A DNA stretch of 64,000 nt from Mayfieldus sp963740555 (lineage in GTDB: Bacteria > Actinomycetota > Thermoleophilia > Solirubrobacterales > 70-9). This document shows, piece after piece, positions 56,447-64,000 of the stretch (positions within the stretch are counted from its first letter, which is position 1; each line of letters opens with the position of its first letter). The translations under genes and the position numbers were made by a program. Under the pieces are notes generated by a model, which did no database searches, had not been told where the DNA came from, and saw only the letters and a list, made by a program, of their open reading frames with translations. Location of the stretch: contig CAVUES010000005.1 of NCBI GenBank assembly GCA_963740555.1, positions 62,001-126,000 on the forward strand, in the 5' to 3' direction.

Positions 56447-58387
56447 TCAATCAGCGGATATTTCATCCCGGAGCCGCTCGGCGAACTGCTCGGGACTCAT
56501 CTCGCCGATGTCGCCCTGCTCGTGCGAGCGGACCGCAACCGCGCCGCCCTCCTGCTCCTTGTCCCCCAACACCAGCATGAACGGGGCACGGGCCAGCTCT
56601 GCGTCACGGATCTTCTTGCCGACCGATTCGGAGCGCTCGTCGATCTGGGCCCTGAATCCGTCGGCACGCAGCCGGCTCTCGACCTGGCGGGCGTAATCGA
56701 CGTGGCGGTCGGCGACCGGCAGCAGAATCACCTGCACCGGCGCCAGCCAGACCGGGAAGCGCCCCGCGTAGTGCTCGATCAGGATCCCGGCGAAGCGCTC
56801 CATCGATCCCAGCAGTGCGCGATGGATCATCACCGGCGTGTGCTCGGCGTTGTCGGCGCCGGTATAGGTGCACCCGAGGCGCTCCGGCATAAAGAAATCG
56901 AGTTGGCTCACACCGCACTGCCAGGAGCGGCCCAGGGAGTCGGTGATATGAAACTCGATCTTCGGCCCGTAGAAGGTCCCCTCCCCCGGCGCCTCGTCGT
57001 AATCGCGTCCCTGCCGCTCCAGCGCCTCCCGCAGCGAAGCCTCGGCGCGCTCCCACTGCTCATCGGTGCCGAGCGACTTGTCGGGCCGACTCGCGAGTTT
57101 CACCTGCACGCGATCAAATCCGAATCGCGCGTAGAGCTCGTCGATGGATTCGCAAATCGAATCGATCTCGTCGGTGACCTGGTCGAGCGTGCAGAAAACA
57201 TGGGCGTCGTCCTGGGTGAAGGCGCGCACCCGCAGCAGGCCGTGCAATACGCCTTCGCGCTCGTAGCGCGAGACGTCGCCGAACTCGGCCAGCCGCAGCG
57301 GCAGCTCGCGGTAGGAGTGGCGCTCGGAGGCGAACACCAGGCAGGCGCCGGGGCAGTTCATCGGCTTCAGCGCGTAGCGGCGCTGGTCTCCCTCACGCTG
57401 CGATGGCTCGACGAAGAACATGTTCTCGCGGTAGTTGTCCCAATGGCCGGAGCGGTGCCAGAGGTCTTCGTCGAGCACCCGCGGGGTCTTTATCTCGACG
57501 TAACCGCGCTTGCGCAGCTGCGCCTGAACCTCGGCCTCGATCGTTCGCCACAGCACGGCGCCGCTGGGCAGCCAGAAGGGCATCCCCGGCGCCTCCGGGC
57601 GCAGCATGAAGAGGCCGAGCTGGGGGCCGAGCTTGCGGTGATCTCGCGCCCGGGCCTCCTCGATCCGTTGCAGATGCTCCTCGAGGTCCTTCTTCGAGAA
57701 GAAGGCGGTGCCGTAGATGCGGGTCAGCATCTGACGCGTCTCGTCGCCGCGCCAGTAGGCGCCGGCCAGCGAGTTGAGCTTGAAGGCGGCGATACGGCCG
57801 GTCGAGGGCCCGTGCGGGCCGCGGCAGAGGTCCTCGAAGGGGCCGTTTCGATACAGCGAGACGGTCTCCAGTCCCTCGTCGCGGATCAAGTCCTCGATCA
57901 GCTCGACCTTGTAGTCCTGGCCCTCGCCGCGAAATTTCTCGATCGCTTCGGCGGCGGGGACATCGCGGCGCTCGAAGGACTCGTCGGCCTTGATGTGGGC
58001 CGCCATCGCGGCCTCGATCCCCCCCAGGTCGCCGTCCGAGGGGCTGACCCCGTCGGGGAACTCGAAGTCGTAGTAGAAGCCGTCCTCGATCGGCGGGCCG
58101 ATCGAGACCTTCGTCCCTGGCCACAGCTCGGTCACCGCCTCGGCCATCACGTGGGCGGCGTCGTGGCGGATCAGCGGCAGGGCGTCCGGGTCGCGATCGG
58201 TGACGATCTCGATCGCCTCGCCGTCGGAAAGCGGCGCCGAGAGGTCGCGCACCTCACCTTCGACCCGGACCGCGAGCGCCGCTTTTGCCAGGCCTGGCCC
58301 GATCGCGGCGGCGGCGTCGGCGCCGCCCGCGCCCTCGGGCAGCTCAAGCGCCGAGCCATCGGGCAGGGTGACTTTCAGCGAGCTCAC
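56447..58387 (-). CDS. thrS: Threonyl-tRNA synthetase
   Basis: 646 residues. N-terminal TGS domain (SSLKVTLPDGSALELPEGA), editing domain with RHDAAHVMAEAV, class II catalytic core with NCPGACLVFAS, MNCPG and the zinc ligands Cys, His, His, then the C-terminal anticodon domain (VILLPVADRHVDYARQV). GTG start at 58387. First gene of the translation operon in this window; 129 bases to infC. Upstream is the FemAB-like gene, 13 bases away on the same strand. Confidence 0.96.
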   Translation of the reverse strand: MSSLKVTLPDGSALELPEGAGGADAAAAIGPGLAKAALAVRVEGEVRDLSAPLSDGEAIEIVTDRDPDALPLIRHDAAHVMAEAVTELWPGTKVSIGPPIEDGFYYDFEFPDGVSPSDGDLGGIEAAMAAHIKADESFERRDVPAAEAIEKFRGEGQDYKVELIEDLIRDEGLETVSLYRNGPFEDLCRGPHGPSTGRIAAFKLNSLAGAYWRGDETRQMLTRIYGTAFFSKKDLEEHLQRIEEARARDHRKLGPQLGLFMLRPEAPGMPFWLPSGAVLWRTIEAEVQAQLRKRGYVEIKTPRVLDEDLWHRSGHWDNYRENMFFVEPSQREGDQRRYALKPMNCPGACLVFASERHSYRELPLRLAEFGDVSRYEREGVLHGLLRVRAFTQDDAHVFCTLDQVTDEIDSICESIDELYARFGFDRVQVKLASRPDKSLGTDEQWERAEASLREALERQGRDYDEAPGEGTFYGPKIEFHITDSLGRSWQCGVSQLDFFMPERLGCTYTGADNAEHTPVMIHRALLGSMERFAGILIEHYAGRFPVWLAPVQVILLPVADRHVDYARQVESRLRADGFRAQIDERSESVGKKIRDAELARAPFMLVLGDKEQEGGAVAVRSHEQGDIGEMSPEQFAERLRDEISAD

Positions 58388-58400
58388 CGCGCGAGCCTAC

Positions 58401-59426
58401 TCATGCAGGCGGTCCCTGCCTGGCCTTGCCGCGCGAGCGCAGCGCACCGCTCAGCCGCTGGCGCGCGTACACGGCAGTCTCGGCCAGGTTGCGTAGCCGG
58501 CCGACCCTGGCGGAGCGGGACTTGCGCAGGAACGGCAGGTGCACGTCGCTGCCGCCGTACTTCTCCTTGTAGCTCATGTAGCCGCCAAGGTCGCAGGCCT
58601 CGAAGCCACGCGCCTTTCCCCACCTGATCGCGTACCAGACGATCGCCTCGTTCGGGCGCAAGCCCTGGTGCGATCGCAGGCTTCCCGAGGTGACGAAGTG
58701 CATCATTCGGTTCAGGCCGGGGAAGATCCCGCTCGCGATCGAGATGCCTTCGGGCGCCCGCGCCCGCAGCAGCAGCAGTCGCCCGGTGGGGTAGACGTCG
58801 CGGATCATCTCCTCGATCCGCCGCTGGTCGTACGGAGGGACCAGGGACTGCTTCGCGAAGACGTCCTCGACGTGCGAGAAGTGCTCCTCGGCGAACCCTT
58901 CCGGCTCGGCCTCCTCGATCACGACCCCGTCGCGCTCCGACTTGCGGATCGCCTTACGAGCCATCCGCTTCATCCCCCCCATGATCTCTTCCTCGCTCTG
59001 CCGCAGGTCGATCTCGCGCCCGCGCCAGGGTGTGTGGTCGAAGCCCATACCCTCGACGTCCTCGAGGGTGAGGTTGCGATCGCGCATCTCGAGGTGCTGG
59101 CAGCCGAGCTCGCCGAACCCGAACTCGAGCAGCGCCTCGGTTGCCTCGCGGCGCGAGGCCCCGGGCTCGAGGTTGAAGCCCATGAACGCGGTCGTCCAGC
59201 CCGGCATCGGGCTGCCGAGAATCGAGAAGCCGAAGCGGCGCACGATCAGTCCGGTGAAGTAGCCGCACAGCTCGTCCCCGTCGTGGATCGAGGCAATCAC
59301 CGGGTCGGCGCCCTGGGTCCGGGCGACGAAGTCCATCCACTCGGGGGTCTGGAAGACGAGGTGATCCTGGAACCCCTCGAGCCGCTTCCAGTCGAAGTCC
59401 GTGAAGTCGAGGCGCTCGAGTCTCAT
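58401..59426 (-). CDS. FemAB-like GNAT aminoacyltransferase/acyltransferase
   Basis: 341 residues. GNAT/FemAB fold of the peptidoglycan-bridge/LicC type: FQTPEWMDFVARTQGAD near the start, GGMKRMARKAIRKSERDGVVIEE as the central helix, and GSLRSHQGLRPNEAIVWYAIRWGKARG with CDLGGYMSYKEKYGG in the acyl-substrate part. Members transfer aminoacyl or acyl groups in cell-envelope assembly. No membrane segment. It is 13 bases ahead of thrS and 11 bases after the GT-C-like membrane gene, so probably cotranscribed with both. Confidence 0.78.
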   Translation of the reverse strand: MRLERLDFTDFDWKRLEGFQDHLVFQTPEWMDFVARTQGADPVIASIHDGDELCGYFTGLIVRRFGFSILGSPMPGWTTAFMGFNLEPGASRREATEALLEFGFGELGCQHLEMRDRNLTLEDVEGMGFDHTPWRGREIDLRQSEEEIMGGMKRMARKAIRKSERDGVVIEEAEPEGFAEEHFSHVEDVFAKQSLVPPYDQRRIEEMIRDVYPTGRLLLLRARAPEGISIASGIFPGLNRMMHFVTSGSLRSHQGLRPNEAIVWYAIRWGKARGFEACDLGGYMSYKEKYGGSDVHLPFLRKSRSARVGRLRNLAETAVYARQRLSGALRSRGKARQGPPA

Positions 59427-59437
59427 CGCGGCAAACC

Positions 59438-61303
59438 CTAGCCACCCTGCCTCTCGCCCTGCCGGGCCGAGCGCACGGCGATCAATGGGCAGGGACTCGG
59501 GCCTCCCGTTGGGCCACGGCGGCGCCAGAGCACATACGGCCCGGCGAGGCGGGCGATCCGCAAGTCCGAGAACGGCGGCCGGCTTTGAGCGCCGTTGGAG
59601 GTGACTACGAAGCTGATGCCGCTGGGGGGCTTTCTCGGGCTCGGCGGCCCGGCCGCGCGAATGCAGACCCTGCCACCGCGAAGCTCCCAGGCCAGGTATG
59701 GCGTGCCGTGCTGGTCGTCAAGGAACGCGGCCGGCGCCAGGACCAAGGTAGACGCGTCGGCGAGCTGGTGCCGCAATCCAGTGAGCGCCGGCGAGTAGCT
59801 GGAGGGGCCGACCGGCCCGTTGGCGAGCGCCAGCAGGCTGCAGGCCGCGGCCGCAACCACAAAGGCAGCAGCCGCCAGCGGCCGCGCGACCCCCTCAACT
59901 GAATCGGTGCGCAGCGATCCCGGGTCAAACGCGAGCAGCGGCCGGACGATCACCAGCATCGCCAGCGGCGCCGCCATCTCCACCGCCTTCGCGGCGGTGT
60001 AGGGCGTACCGTCCAGCCGCGCCGCCAGATAGCCGAGCCCAGCGGCGGCGAGGGTTGCCGGCACCGCGGTCTCGCCGCGCCGCAACCACCAGGCGAGAGA
60101 CCAGGCCAGCAGCGCCGCCGCGAACGCAGCTCCGGCATAAAAGCCGATTGCCGGAACTGCCCCCGCCCCGGGCGTGAGCCTGAAATCCCCCGACGGCCAG
60201 ATCCCGAGCGCCTCGGCCGGGGAGATCTGGCCGAAGAGATTGCCGAGCCCCGCCCCCGCCGGATTGAAGGTCTCGAAGCTGCGGAAGTCGAGCATGCGAC
60301 CCAGCTCCGGCGCGACGAGCACGGCGAACACGATCAGCGCCAGCCAACCCGGCTTGGTGGCGTCGCTGACGCGGTCGAGAAGGTCGACGCCGGAGCGATA
60401 GAGCAAAAGCAGCTCGGCAATCACCCAAAGCGCCAAGGCTCCCAGAAGCCAGGTCAACCCGGGAAAGCTGTACGTGTAGACGCTTCCCGCCGCGAGCAGC
60501 GCGAGCGGAACCCCGACAAGCGGGTTGCGGCCGGCCCTCCGGATCTGCCATAGCCCGATCGCAAAAGCGAGCACGAACAGCGCCTGCATCGTTTCCTTGA
60601 AGGCGCCCTGGGCCAGATAGGAGGAGACCATGTAGGGCAGGCCGACCAGCAGGGCGGCGATCCATCGCGGGCCCAGCCGCAGCTCGCCGAGCGCCGCGAG
60701 CGCTGTCAGCGCGGCGAGCACCGACACCGCGAGCATCAGGCCGCCGAAGCCCTGCACGAGGCCGACGGCCAGGCCTTTGTGCAGGGCAACGACGATCGAG
60801 TGCGGGCCGAGCGGGTAACCCTGCGAGAGCAGCTGCGAGTCGGAGCCGTGCGCCAAACGGTCCGCCGCCAGCAAGTGCTGCGACATGTCGGGGTTGAAGC
60901 TGGTCCCGAGGATCCCGAAGCGGCCCTCGACTATGAACGGCAGCGAAGCGGCCACGAGCGCCCCGATCGCCACCGGCACCCCGTCGCGCAGTGCCGTCGC
61001 GCCCCCCTCGGTCCGCCCCCGCAGGAACGCCAACGAGCACGCCGTCAGAATCAGCACCGCGATCGCCGAGATCACCCCATCGCCGGGCAACCGGACCGTC
61101 GCCCAGCAGAGCGCCGTCACCAGCGCCAGGCCGACGGCCGGGGCGAGCCATGACCAGCTGCGCCACCCGCACAGCGCCAGCGCCGCCTGGCCGATCGCAA
61201 GCGACGCGATGCAGACCGCGGTCACCGATGCATAGGTCGCCAGCACGGCCGGCCACCATACGCGCCGGCACCGATACGGCGCGCCTGAAAGGCTTGTGGC
61301 CAT
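59438..61303 (-). CDS. Polytopic membrane protein, GT-C-like
   Basis: 621 residues from ATG at 61303. About thirteen hydrophobic segments. After the third or fourth segment a loop holds FNPDMSQHLLAADRLAHGSDSQLLSQGYPLGPHSIVVAL, with Asp residues in the position of the catalytic first loop of GT-C glycosyltransferases. The C-terminal 150 residues are outside. Such proteins use polyprenyl-phosphate sugars. The start region overlaps the divergent DUF2568 gene by eight bases. Function unproven. Confidence 0.7.
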   Translation of the reverse strand: MATSLSGAPYRCRRVWWPAVLATYASVTAVCIASLAIGQAALALCGWRSWSWLAPAVGLALVTALCWATVRLPGDGVISAIAVLILTACSLAFLRGRTEGGATALRDGVPVAIGALVAASLPFIVEGRFGILGTSFNPDMSQHLLAADRLAHGSDSQLLSQGYPLGPHSIVVALHKGLAVGLVQGFGGLMLAVSVLAALTALAALGELRLGPRWIAALLVGLPYMVSSYLAQGAFKETMQALFVLAFAIGLWQIRRAGRNPLVGVPLALLAAGSVYTYSFPGLTWLLGALALWVIAELLLLYRSGVDLLDRVSDATKPGWLALIVFAVLVAPELGRMLDFRSFETFNPAGAGLGNLFGQISPAEALGIWPSGDFRLTPGAGAVPAIGFYAGAAFAAALLAWSLAWWLRRGETAVPATLAAAGLGYLAARLDGTPYTAAKAVEMAAPLAMLVIVRPLLAFDPGSLRTDSVEGVARPLAAAAFVVAAAACSLLALANGPVGPSSYSPALTGLRHQLADASTLVLAPAAFLDDQHGTPYLAWELRGGRVCIRAAGPPSPRKPPSGISFVVTSNGAQSRPPFSDLRIARLAGPYVLWRRRGPTGGPSPCPLIAVRSARQGERQGG

Positions 61304-61652
61304 CGCCGCAGCTCTGAGAGCCACCAACCTCGCCCTTCGCTTCTTGCTCGAGCTTGCCGCCCTCGCGGCGCTGGCCTACTGGGGCTCGCAGGCGGGCGCG
61401 ACTGCTCTCAAGGCCGTACTTCTCGCAATCGCCGCACCGCTCGCCTTCGCCACGCTCTGGGGCCTCTTCGCGGCGCCCAAAGCCCCGCGTCGCCTGCGGG
61501 ACCCCTGGCGGCTGTTGTTCGAGGCGACCGCATTCACCCTCGCGGCTCTTGCCCTCGCCGCCGCCGACAAGGCCGGACTCGCCGGAGTCTTGCTGGTGCT
61601 GGCGCTCGCCAACGCGCTCGCGGTTCGTGGATTTGGCGAACCCGGCAGCTGA
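61296..61652 (+). CDS. YrdB-like DUF2568 membrane protein
   Basis: 118 residues from GTG at 61296. Four hydrophobic segments with the family start ALRATNLALRFLLELAALAALAYWG and the APKAPRRLRDPWRLLFEATAF loop. Function of the family is unknown. The start codon lies inside the first codons of the divergent GT-C-like gene, overlapping it by eight bases. Ends five bases before tRNA-Val on the opposite strand. Confidence 0.82.
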   Translation: MAIAAALRATNLALRFLLELAALAALAYWGSQAGATALKAVLLAIAAPLAFATLWGLFAAPKAPRRLRDPWRLLFEATAFTLAALALAAADKAGLAGVLLVLALANALAVRGFGEPGS

Positions 61653-61657
61653 GAGGA

Positions 61658-61730
61658 TGGGCGTAACTGGGCTCGAACCAGTGACCTCCGCCTTGTCGAG
61701 GCGGCGCTCTCCCAACTGAGCTATACGCCC
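61658..61730 (-). tRNA. tRNA-Val (anticodon GAC)
   Basis: 73 bases without encoded CCA. Acceptor GGGCGTA/TACGCCC with discriminator A, D arm GCTC/GAGC, anticodon arm CCGCC-TCGACAA-GGCGG with GAC at 34-36, variable AGGTC, T arm ACTGG-TTCGAGC-CCAGT. All stems are fully paired. Position 33 is C where U is almost always found. Confidence 0.95.
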
Positions 61731-61748
61731 CAGCAGGTGTTCGGAATG

Positions 61749-62753
61749 TTAGGCGACGGGCGGCCCGCTGACGGGCGCCTCGGCGCCCGCGGTTTCCTCG
61801 GCGCCGATCTGCCCGCGCGCCCGCATCGTGATCTCGAAGGTCTCCCGGGTGTCGTACTTCGGCTCCCAGCCAGTGACCGTCTTCAGCTTCTCGTTCGAGA
61901 CCAACCACGGGTAGCGGATGAAGTGAATGTTGCCGGGCGGAGCAAAGGTGTTGGGCACGTGCAGGCGCCAGTTCCACTTCGCGATCCAGTAGGCGAGCCG
62001 GAAGGGCATCCGGATCGTCTTCGTGCCGATCATCTCGGCGGCCTCGCGCCAGTTCATCCTGCCGTCGCCGGCGAAGTTGAACGCGCCGGGCGCCTTCTTG
62101 TCGAGCAGGGCGACGAGGCCTGTGACCAGATCGTCCTCGTGAATCAGCTGGAACTCGGTGTCGACCCCGTCGAGATGGGGGAAGAACAGCTGCGACTCGA
62201 AGCTGCGCACGATGTAGTTCTTGACGCTGGGCCCGAAGACGATGGAGGGGCGCACGATCGTCATCACGCGGTCGGGGTGCTCGGCGGCCCAGAGCTGGCA
62301 GGCGCGATCCATGTCGGCCTTGTCGCGCGCGTAGTAGAAGTCGGGCTGGCCGTGCACCGGCCAGTCCTCGGCGATCGGGACAGGGTTGTCGGCGAAGGCG
62401 CCGTAGGCGGTCGCCGAGGAGGCGACGAGGAGGTGCTGGATCCCGGCCACCGAGGCTGCCTGCAGCACCGCGTTGGTGCCGTTGACGTCGACGTCGTACA
62501 TCCGCGCTTCGTCGCGGATCGGATCGAGGATGAAGGCGAGGTGAATCAGGCAATCGATCTCCTCGCGCTCGAGCAGCTCCCTGATCGACTCGGAGTCGCG
62601 AACGTCACCGCTCACGAACGTGGCCTTTGGGAGCGCCGCGGCCGGCGGGCGAACGTCGACGTTGACGATCCGCTCGGTCTCCTCGCGCTCCGACAGAAGC
62701 TCGGTCAGGCGGGTGCCGATGTAGCCGGAGCCGCCGGTGATCAGGTACCTCAT
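61749..62753 (-). CDS. NAD-dependent sugar epimerase/dehydratase (extended SDR)
   Basis: 334 residues. NAD loop GGSGYIGTRL at residues 7-16, VDVRPPAAALP, SSATAYG and the catalytic YYARDKADMD (Tyr-x-x-x-Lys). A region WNWRLHVPNTFAPPGN with a C-terminal membrane-free tail is usual for the actinobacterial branch. Substrate not evident: nucleotide sugars or other alcohols. It lies 18 bases beyond the tRNA on the same strand. Confidence 0.83.
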   Translation of the reverse strand: MRYLITGGSGYIGTRLTELLSEREETERIVNVDVRPPAAALPKATFVSGDVRDSESIRELLEREEIDCLIHLAFILDPIRDEARMYDVDVNGTNAVLQAASVAGIQHLLVASSATAYGAFADNPVPIAEDWPVHGQPDFYYARDKADMDRACQLWAAEHPDRVMTIVRPSIVFGPSVKNYIVRSFESQLFFPHLDGVDTEFQLIHEDDLVTGLVALLDKKAPGAFNFAGDGRMNWREAAEMIGTKTIRMPFRLAYWIAKWNWRLHVPNTFAPPGNIHFIRYPWLVSNEKLKTVTGWEPKYDTRETFEITMRARGQIGAEETAGAEAPVSGPPVA

Positions 62754-62929
62754 CTGTCTCCTCCTCGGTTGCCTGCCGCCATCCTATTACTGGCTACCCA
62801 GCCAGGCGCGGGCGACGACGGACGTCTATGGCCGGAAGGTCACAACTGGATTGGAACCTTCGTCCAAACTGCGCAATATTCGCGACCCGGGCCCGGGAAT
62901 AGTCTTGCTCGCGGCGAAGGACTGAAACA

Positions 62930-63070
62930 TTCCGCAAGGCGCCGTGTTAAGTTCATCAAGCAGGCGCCGATAGGCACCTAAGACTTGATTTAAGGACCGA
63001 CGAGCCAGGGGCAGGTCCACTGGTGGTACGTCCTTCGGAAGACAAGGGCTCCCTCGCGGGGGCCCTTTTC
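62930..63070 (+). ncRNA. Candidate structured RNA ending in a terminator
   Basis: This fills part of the 326-base gap 62754-63079, which holds no convincing gene. On the plus strand ATCAAG ... CTTGAT (stem of 6) encloses AGGCGCC-GATA-GGCACCT with one mismatch, followed by GGACC ... GGTCC and the terminator hairpin of the next entry. The order of hairpins ending in a U-run looks like a small transcript or a leader. I know no family match. Confidence 0.35.
63044..63070. terminator. Hairpin terminator, likely usable from both sides
   Basis: AAGGGCTCCC (63044-63053), TCGC loop, GGGGGCCCTT (63058-63067), then TTTC on the plus strand. One mismatch pair. It lies 13 bases beyond the stop of the NfeD-like gene on the minus strand, where the following bases are T-rich but interrupted. 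Confidence 0.7.
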
Positions 63071-63079
63071 CGTTCTCGA

Positions 63080-63406
63080 TCAGTCCTGTGCCGGGTCGAT
63101 CTCGAGGGTCAAGCCGTCGATCGCGGCCACCCTCCCCACCTCACCCATCTTCATCGGGCGCGCCGCCCGCGCGTTCCAGAGCTCGCCCCGCACCCGCACC
63201 CTGCCAGACGGGTCGCACGCCTCAACGACGGTGACGCTCGCGCCAAGCAGCGCCTCGGCGCCCGTCTTGACGCGATAGCGGCGCAGGAAACGGCGCCAGA
63301 AGACGACTTCTCCAACCTCGAAGACCGCAGCCAGCACGAGGGCGGCGGCGCCGATCGGCGGCGAGAGCACGAATACGGTGAGCAGGATCGCGATCACCAC
63401 GAGCAC
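63080..63406 (-). CDS. NfeD-like membrane protein
   Basis: 108 residues. Two N-terminal hydrophobic segments (LVVIAILLTVFVLSPPIG, AALVLAAVFEVGEVV) and a C-terminal OB-like domain (LLGASVTVVEACDPSGRVRVRGELWNARA). NfeD proteins associate with stomatin-type proteins or act in membrane organisation; the usual SPFH partner gene is not next to it. Start ATG at 63406; a hairpin follows the stop. Confidence 0.8.
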   Translation of the reverse strand: MLVVIAILLTVFVLSPPIGAAALVLAAVFEVGEVVFWRRFLRRYRVKTGAEALLGASVTVVEACDPSGRVRVRGELWNARAARPMKMGEVGRVAAIDGLTLEIDPAQD

Positions 63407-63554
63407 GAATCAGACTCTAGGCGTGCGCGATGAATGCCCGGCCGCGATCCGCAGATATTCCAGCGACGAGCCCCGCGTCGAAGTAGGTCCTGACAAACCC
63501 CTGGGTTGACCGTTGGCTCCTCGAGGGGGTCTGCTAAAGGAGGAGCGAGATCGA

Positions 63555-64000
63555 ATGAGACCCGGTCCAGATCTATTCCGTGCGCGACTGGCGAAACTTC
63601 TAACTGCCGTGGCGGCGCTGGCGGTGGTGCTGGGGATGGTCTTGGCGGCGCTCGACCAGCCGGCGAGTGTGTCGGCGCAGCGCGCCGACCCTGCCGACCT
63701 GGCGCTGACGAAGTCCGGCAGCCCGAATCCGGTGGCGGCGGGCAGCGGGCTGACCTACACGATTCGGGTCACCGACACCGGCCCTGACCCGGCCACCAAC
63801 GCTCTCGTGAGCGACGACCTGCCCGCCGAGGTCCAGGCCAACTCGGCCACTGCCTCGAGCGGCAGCTGCAAGATCTCGGGCAAGCACGTCGACTGCATGC
63901 TCGGCACGATCAACACCCTGGACGTGCCCACTGTGACGATCAACGTCACGGTCAAGGCGAAGACCAAGCCCGGCACGATCTCCAACACCGCCTCGGTGAG
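63555..64000 (+). CDS. Secreted DUF11-domain surface protein (partial)
   Basis: Runs off the right edge; 148 complete codons present. ATG at 63555 is preceded by AAAGGAGGAG, a strong Shine-Dalgarno. Signal peptide LLTAVAALAVVLGMVLAAL with cleavage near SVSAQR, then a first DUF11 repeat: LALTKSGSPNPVAAGSGLTYTIRVTDTGPDPATN, ending ISNTASV. DUF11 repeats form extracellular stalks. Full length and any anchor are outside the window. The 148-base gap upstream (63407-63554) shows only the ribosome-binding site. Confidence 0.9.
   Translation, partial: MRPGPDLFRARLAKLLTAVAALAVVLGMVLAALDQPASVSAQRADPADLALTKSGSPNPVAAGSGLTYTIRVTDTGPDPATNALVSDDLPAEVQANSATASSGSCKISGKHVDCMLGTINTLDVPTVTINVTVKAKTKPGTISNTASV

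Noticed and set aside
62737..62925. Small ORF of 62 codons upstream of the SDR gene on the plus strand
   Set aside because: No ribosome-binding site, no domain and poor codon character; the region is better read as non-coding.

Overview
The window is high-GC DNA (mostly two thirds or more G+C by eye) with GTG/TTG starts, a c-di-AMP riboswitch in front of an Rpf-like cell-wall hydrolase, and a thrS-infC-rpmI-rplT-trmH-pheS-pheT-argCJBD gene order. Together with the protein styles (HDOD-LuxR, class E-like sortase, DUF11, CelD/BcsL acyltransferases) this suggests an actinobacterium, most likely of the Thermoleophilia/Solirubrobacterales type. The taxonomic call is inference; no rRNA gene is present.

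Layout. 1-5.4 kb: cysK-cysE-pcrA-folD on the minus strand; pcrA is split by a 364-residue intein in the GDxxQ/SIY motif. 5.4-10.2 kb: a lipoprotein, a GT2 glycosyltransferase, a cysteine-free Rrf2 regulator, a degenerate NarL-type response regulator facing an HDOD-LuxR protein, and a cupredoxin-like lipoprotein. 10.2-19 kb: gltX and nfo with start codons one base apart, an ATP-grasp/FAD-oxidoreductase fusion, a Cys-rich protein and dnaE. 19-24.5 kb: sixA behind a large heptamer-repeat hairpin, a GDP-mannose 3,5-epimerase-like gene, the riboswitch-controlled Rpf-like hydrolase, a lyase-like lipoprotein and argG. 24.5-29 kb: a palindromic repeat array, a sortase, coiled-coil and stalk proteins and an LPFTG-anchored protein.

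29-42.5 kb is an exopolysaccharide locus: O-antigen-ligase-like proteins, a Wzc-type ATPase, three GT4 glycosyltransferases, a polysaccharide deacetylase, a second lyase-like protein, an (alpha/alpha)6 protein and a D-glucuronyl C5-epimerase homologue. The presence of uronate epimerase and heparin-lyase-I-like proteins suggests a uronic-acid (glycosaminoglycan-like) polymer. 42.6-58.4 kb: argDBJC, pheTS, trmH, rplT, rpmI, then an insert of an exostosin-like glycosyltransferase and two CelD/BcsL-type acyltransferases between rpmI and infC, with decayed rpmI and lyase fragments at the infC side, then infC and thrS. 58.4-64 kb: a FemAB-like gene, a polytopic membrane protein, a DUF2568 protein, tRNA-Val, an NAD-dependent epimerase, a structured non-coding stretch, an NfeD-like protein and the start of a DUF11 surface protein.

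The most unusual observations are: (i) one family of two-hairpin palindromic repeats occurs upstream of pcrA, as an array between argG and the sortase, and in frame inside pheS where it encodes about 28 residues between two CxxC pairs; (ii) two lyase paralogues share a 571-base block with 13 differences although their N-terminal halves are diverged, and a third decayed 3' end lies beside infC; (iii) the C5-epimerase polysaccharide locus; (iv) the ATP-grasp/FAD fusion; and (v) the split infC/rpmI operon.
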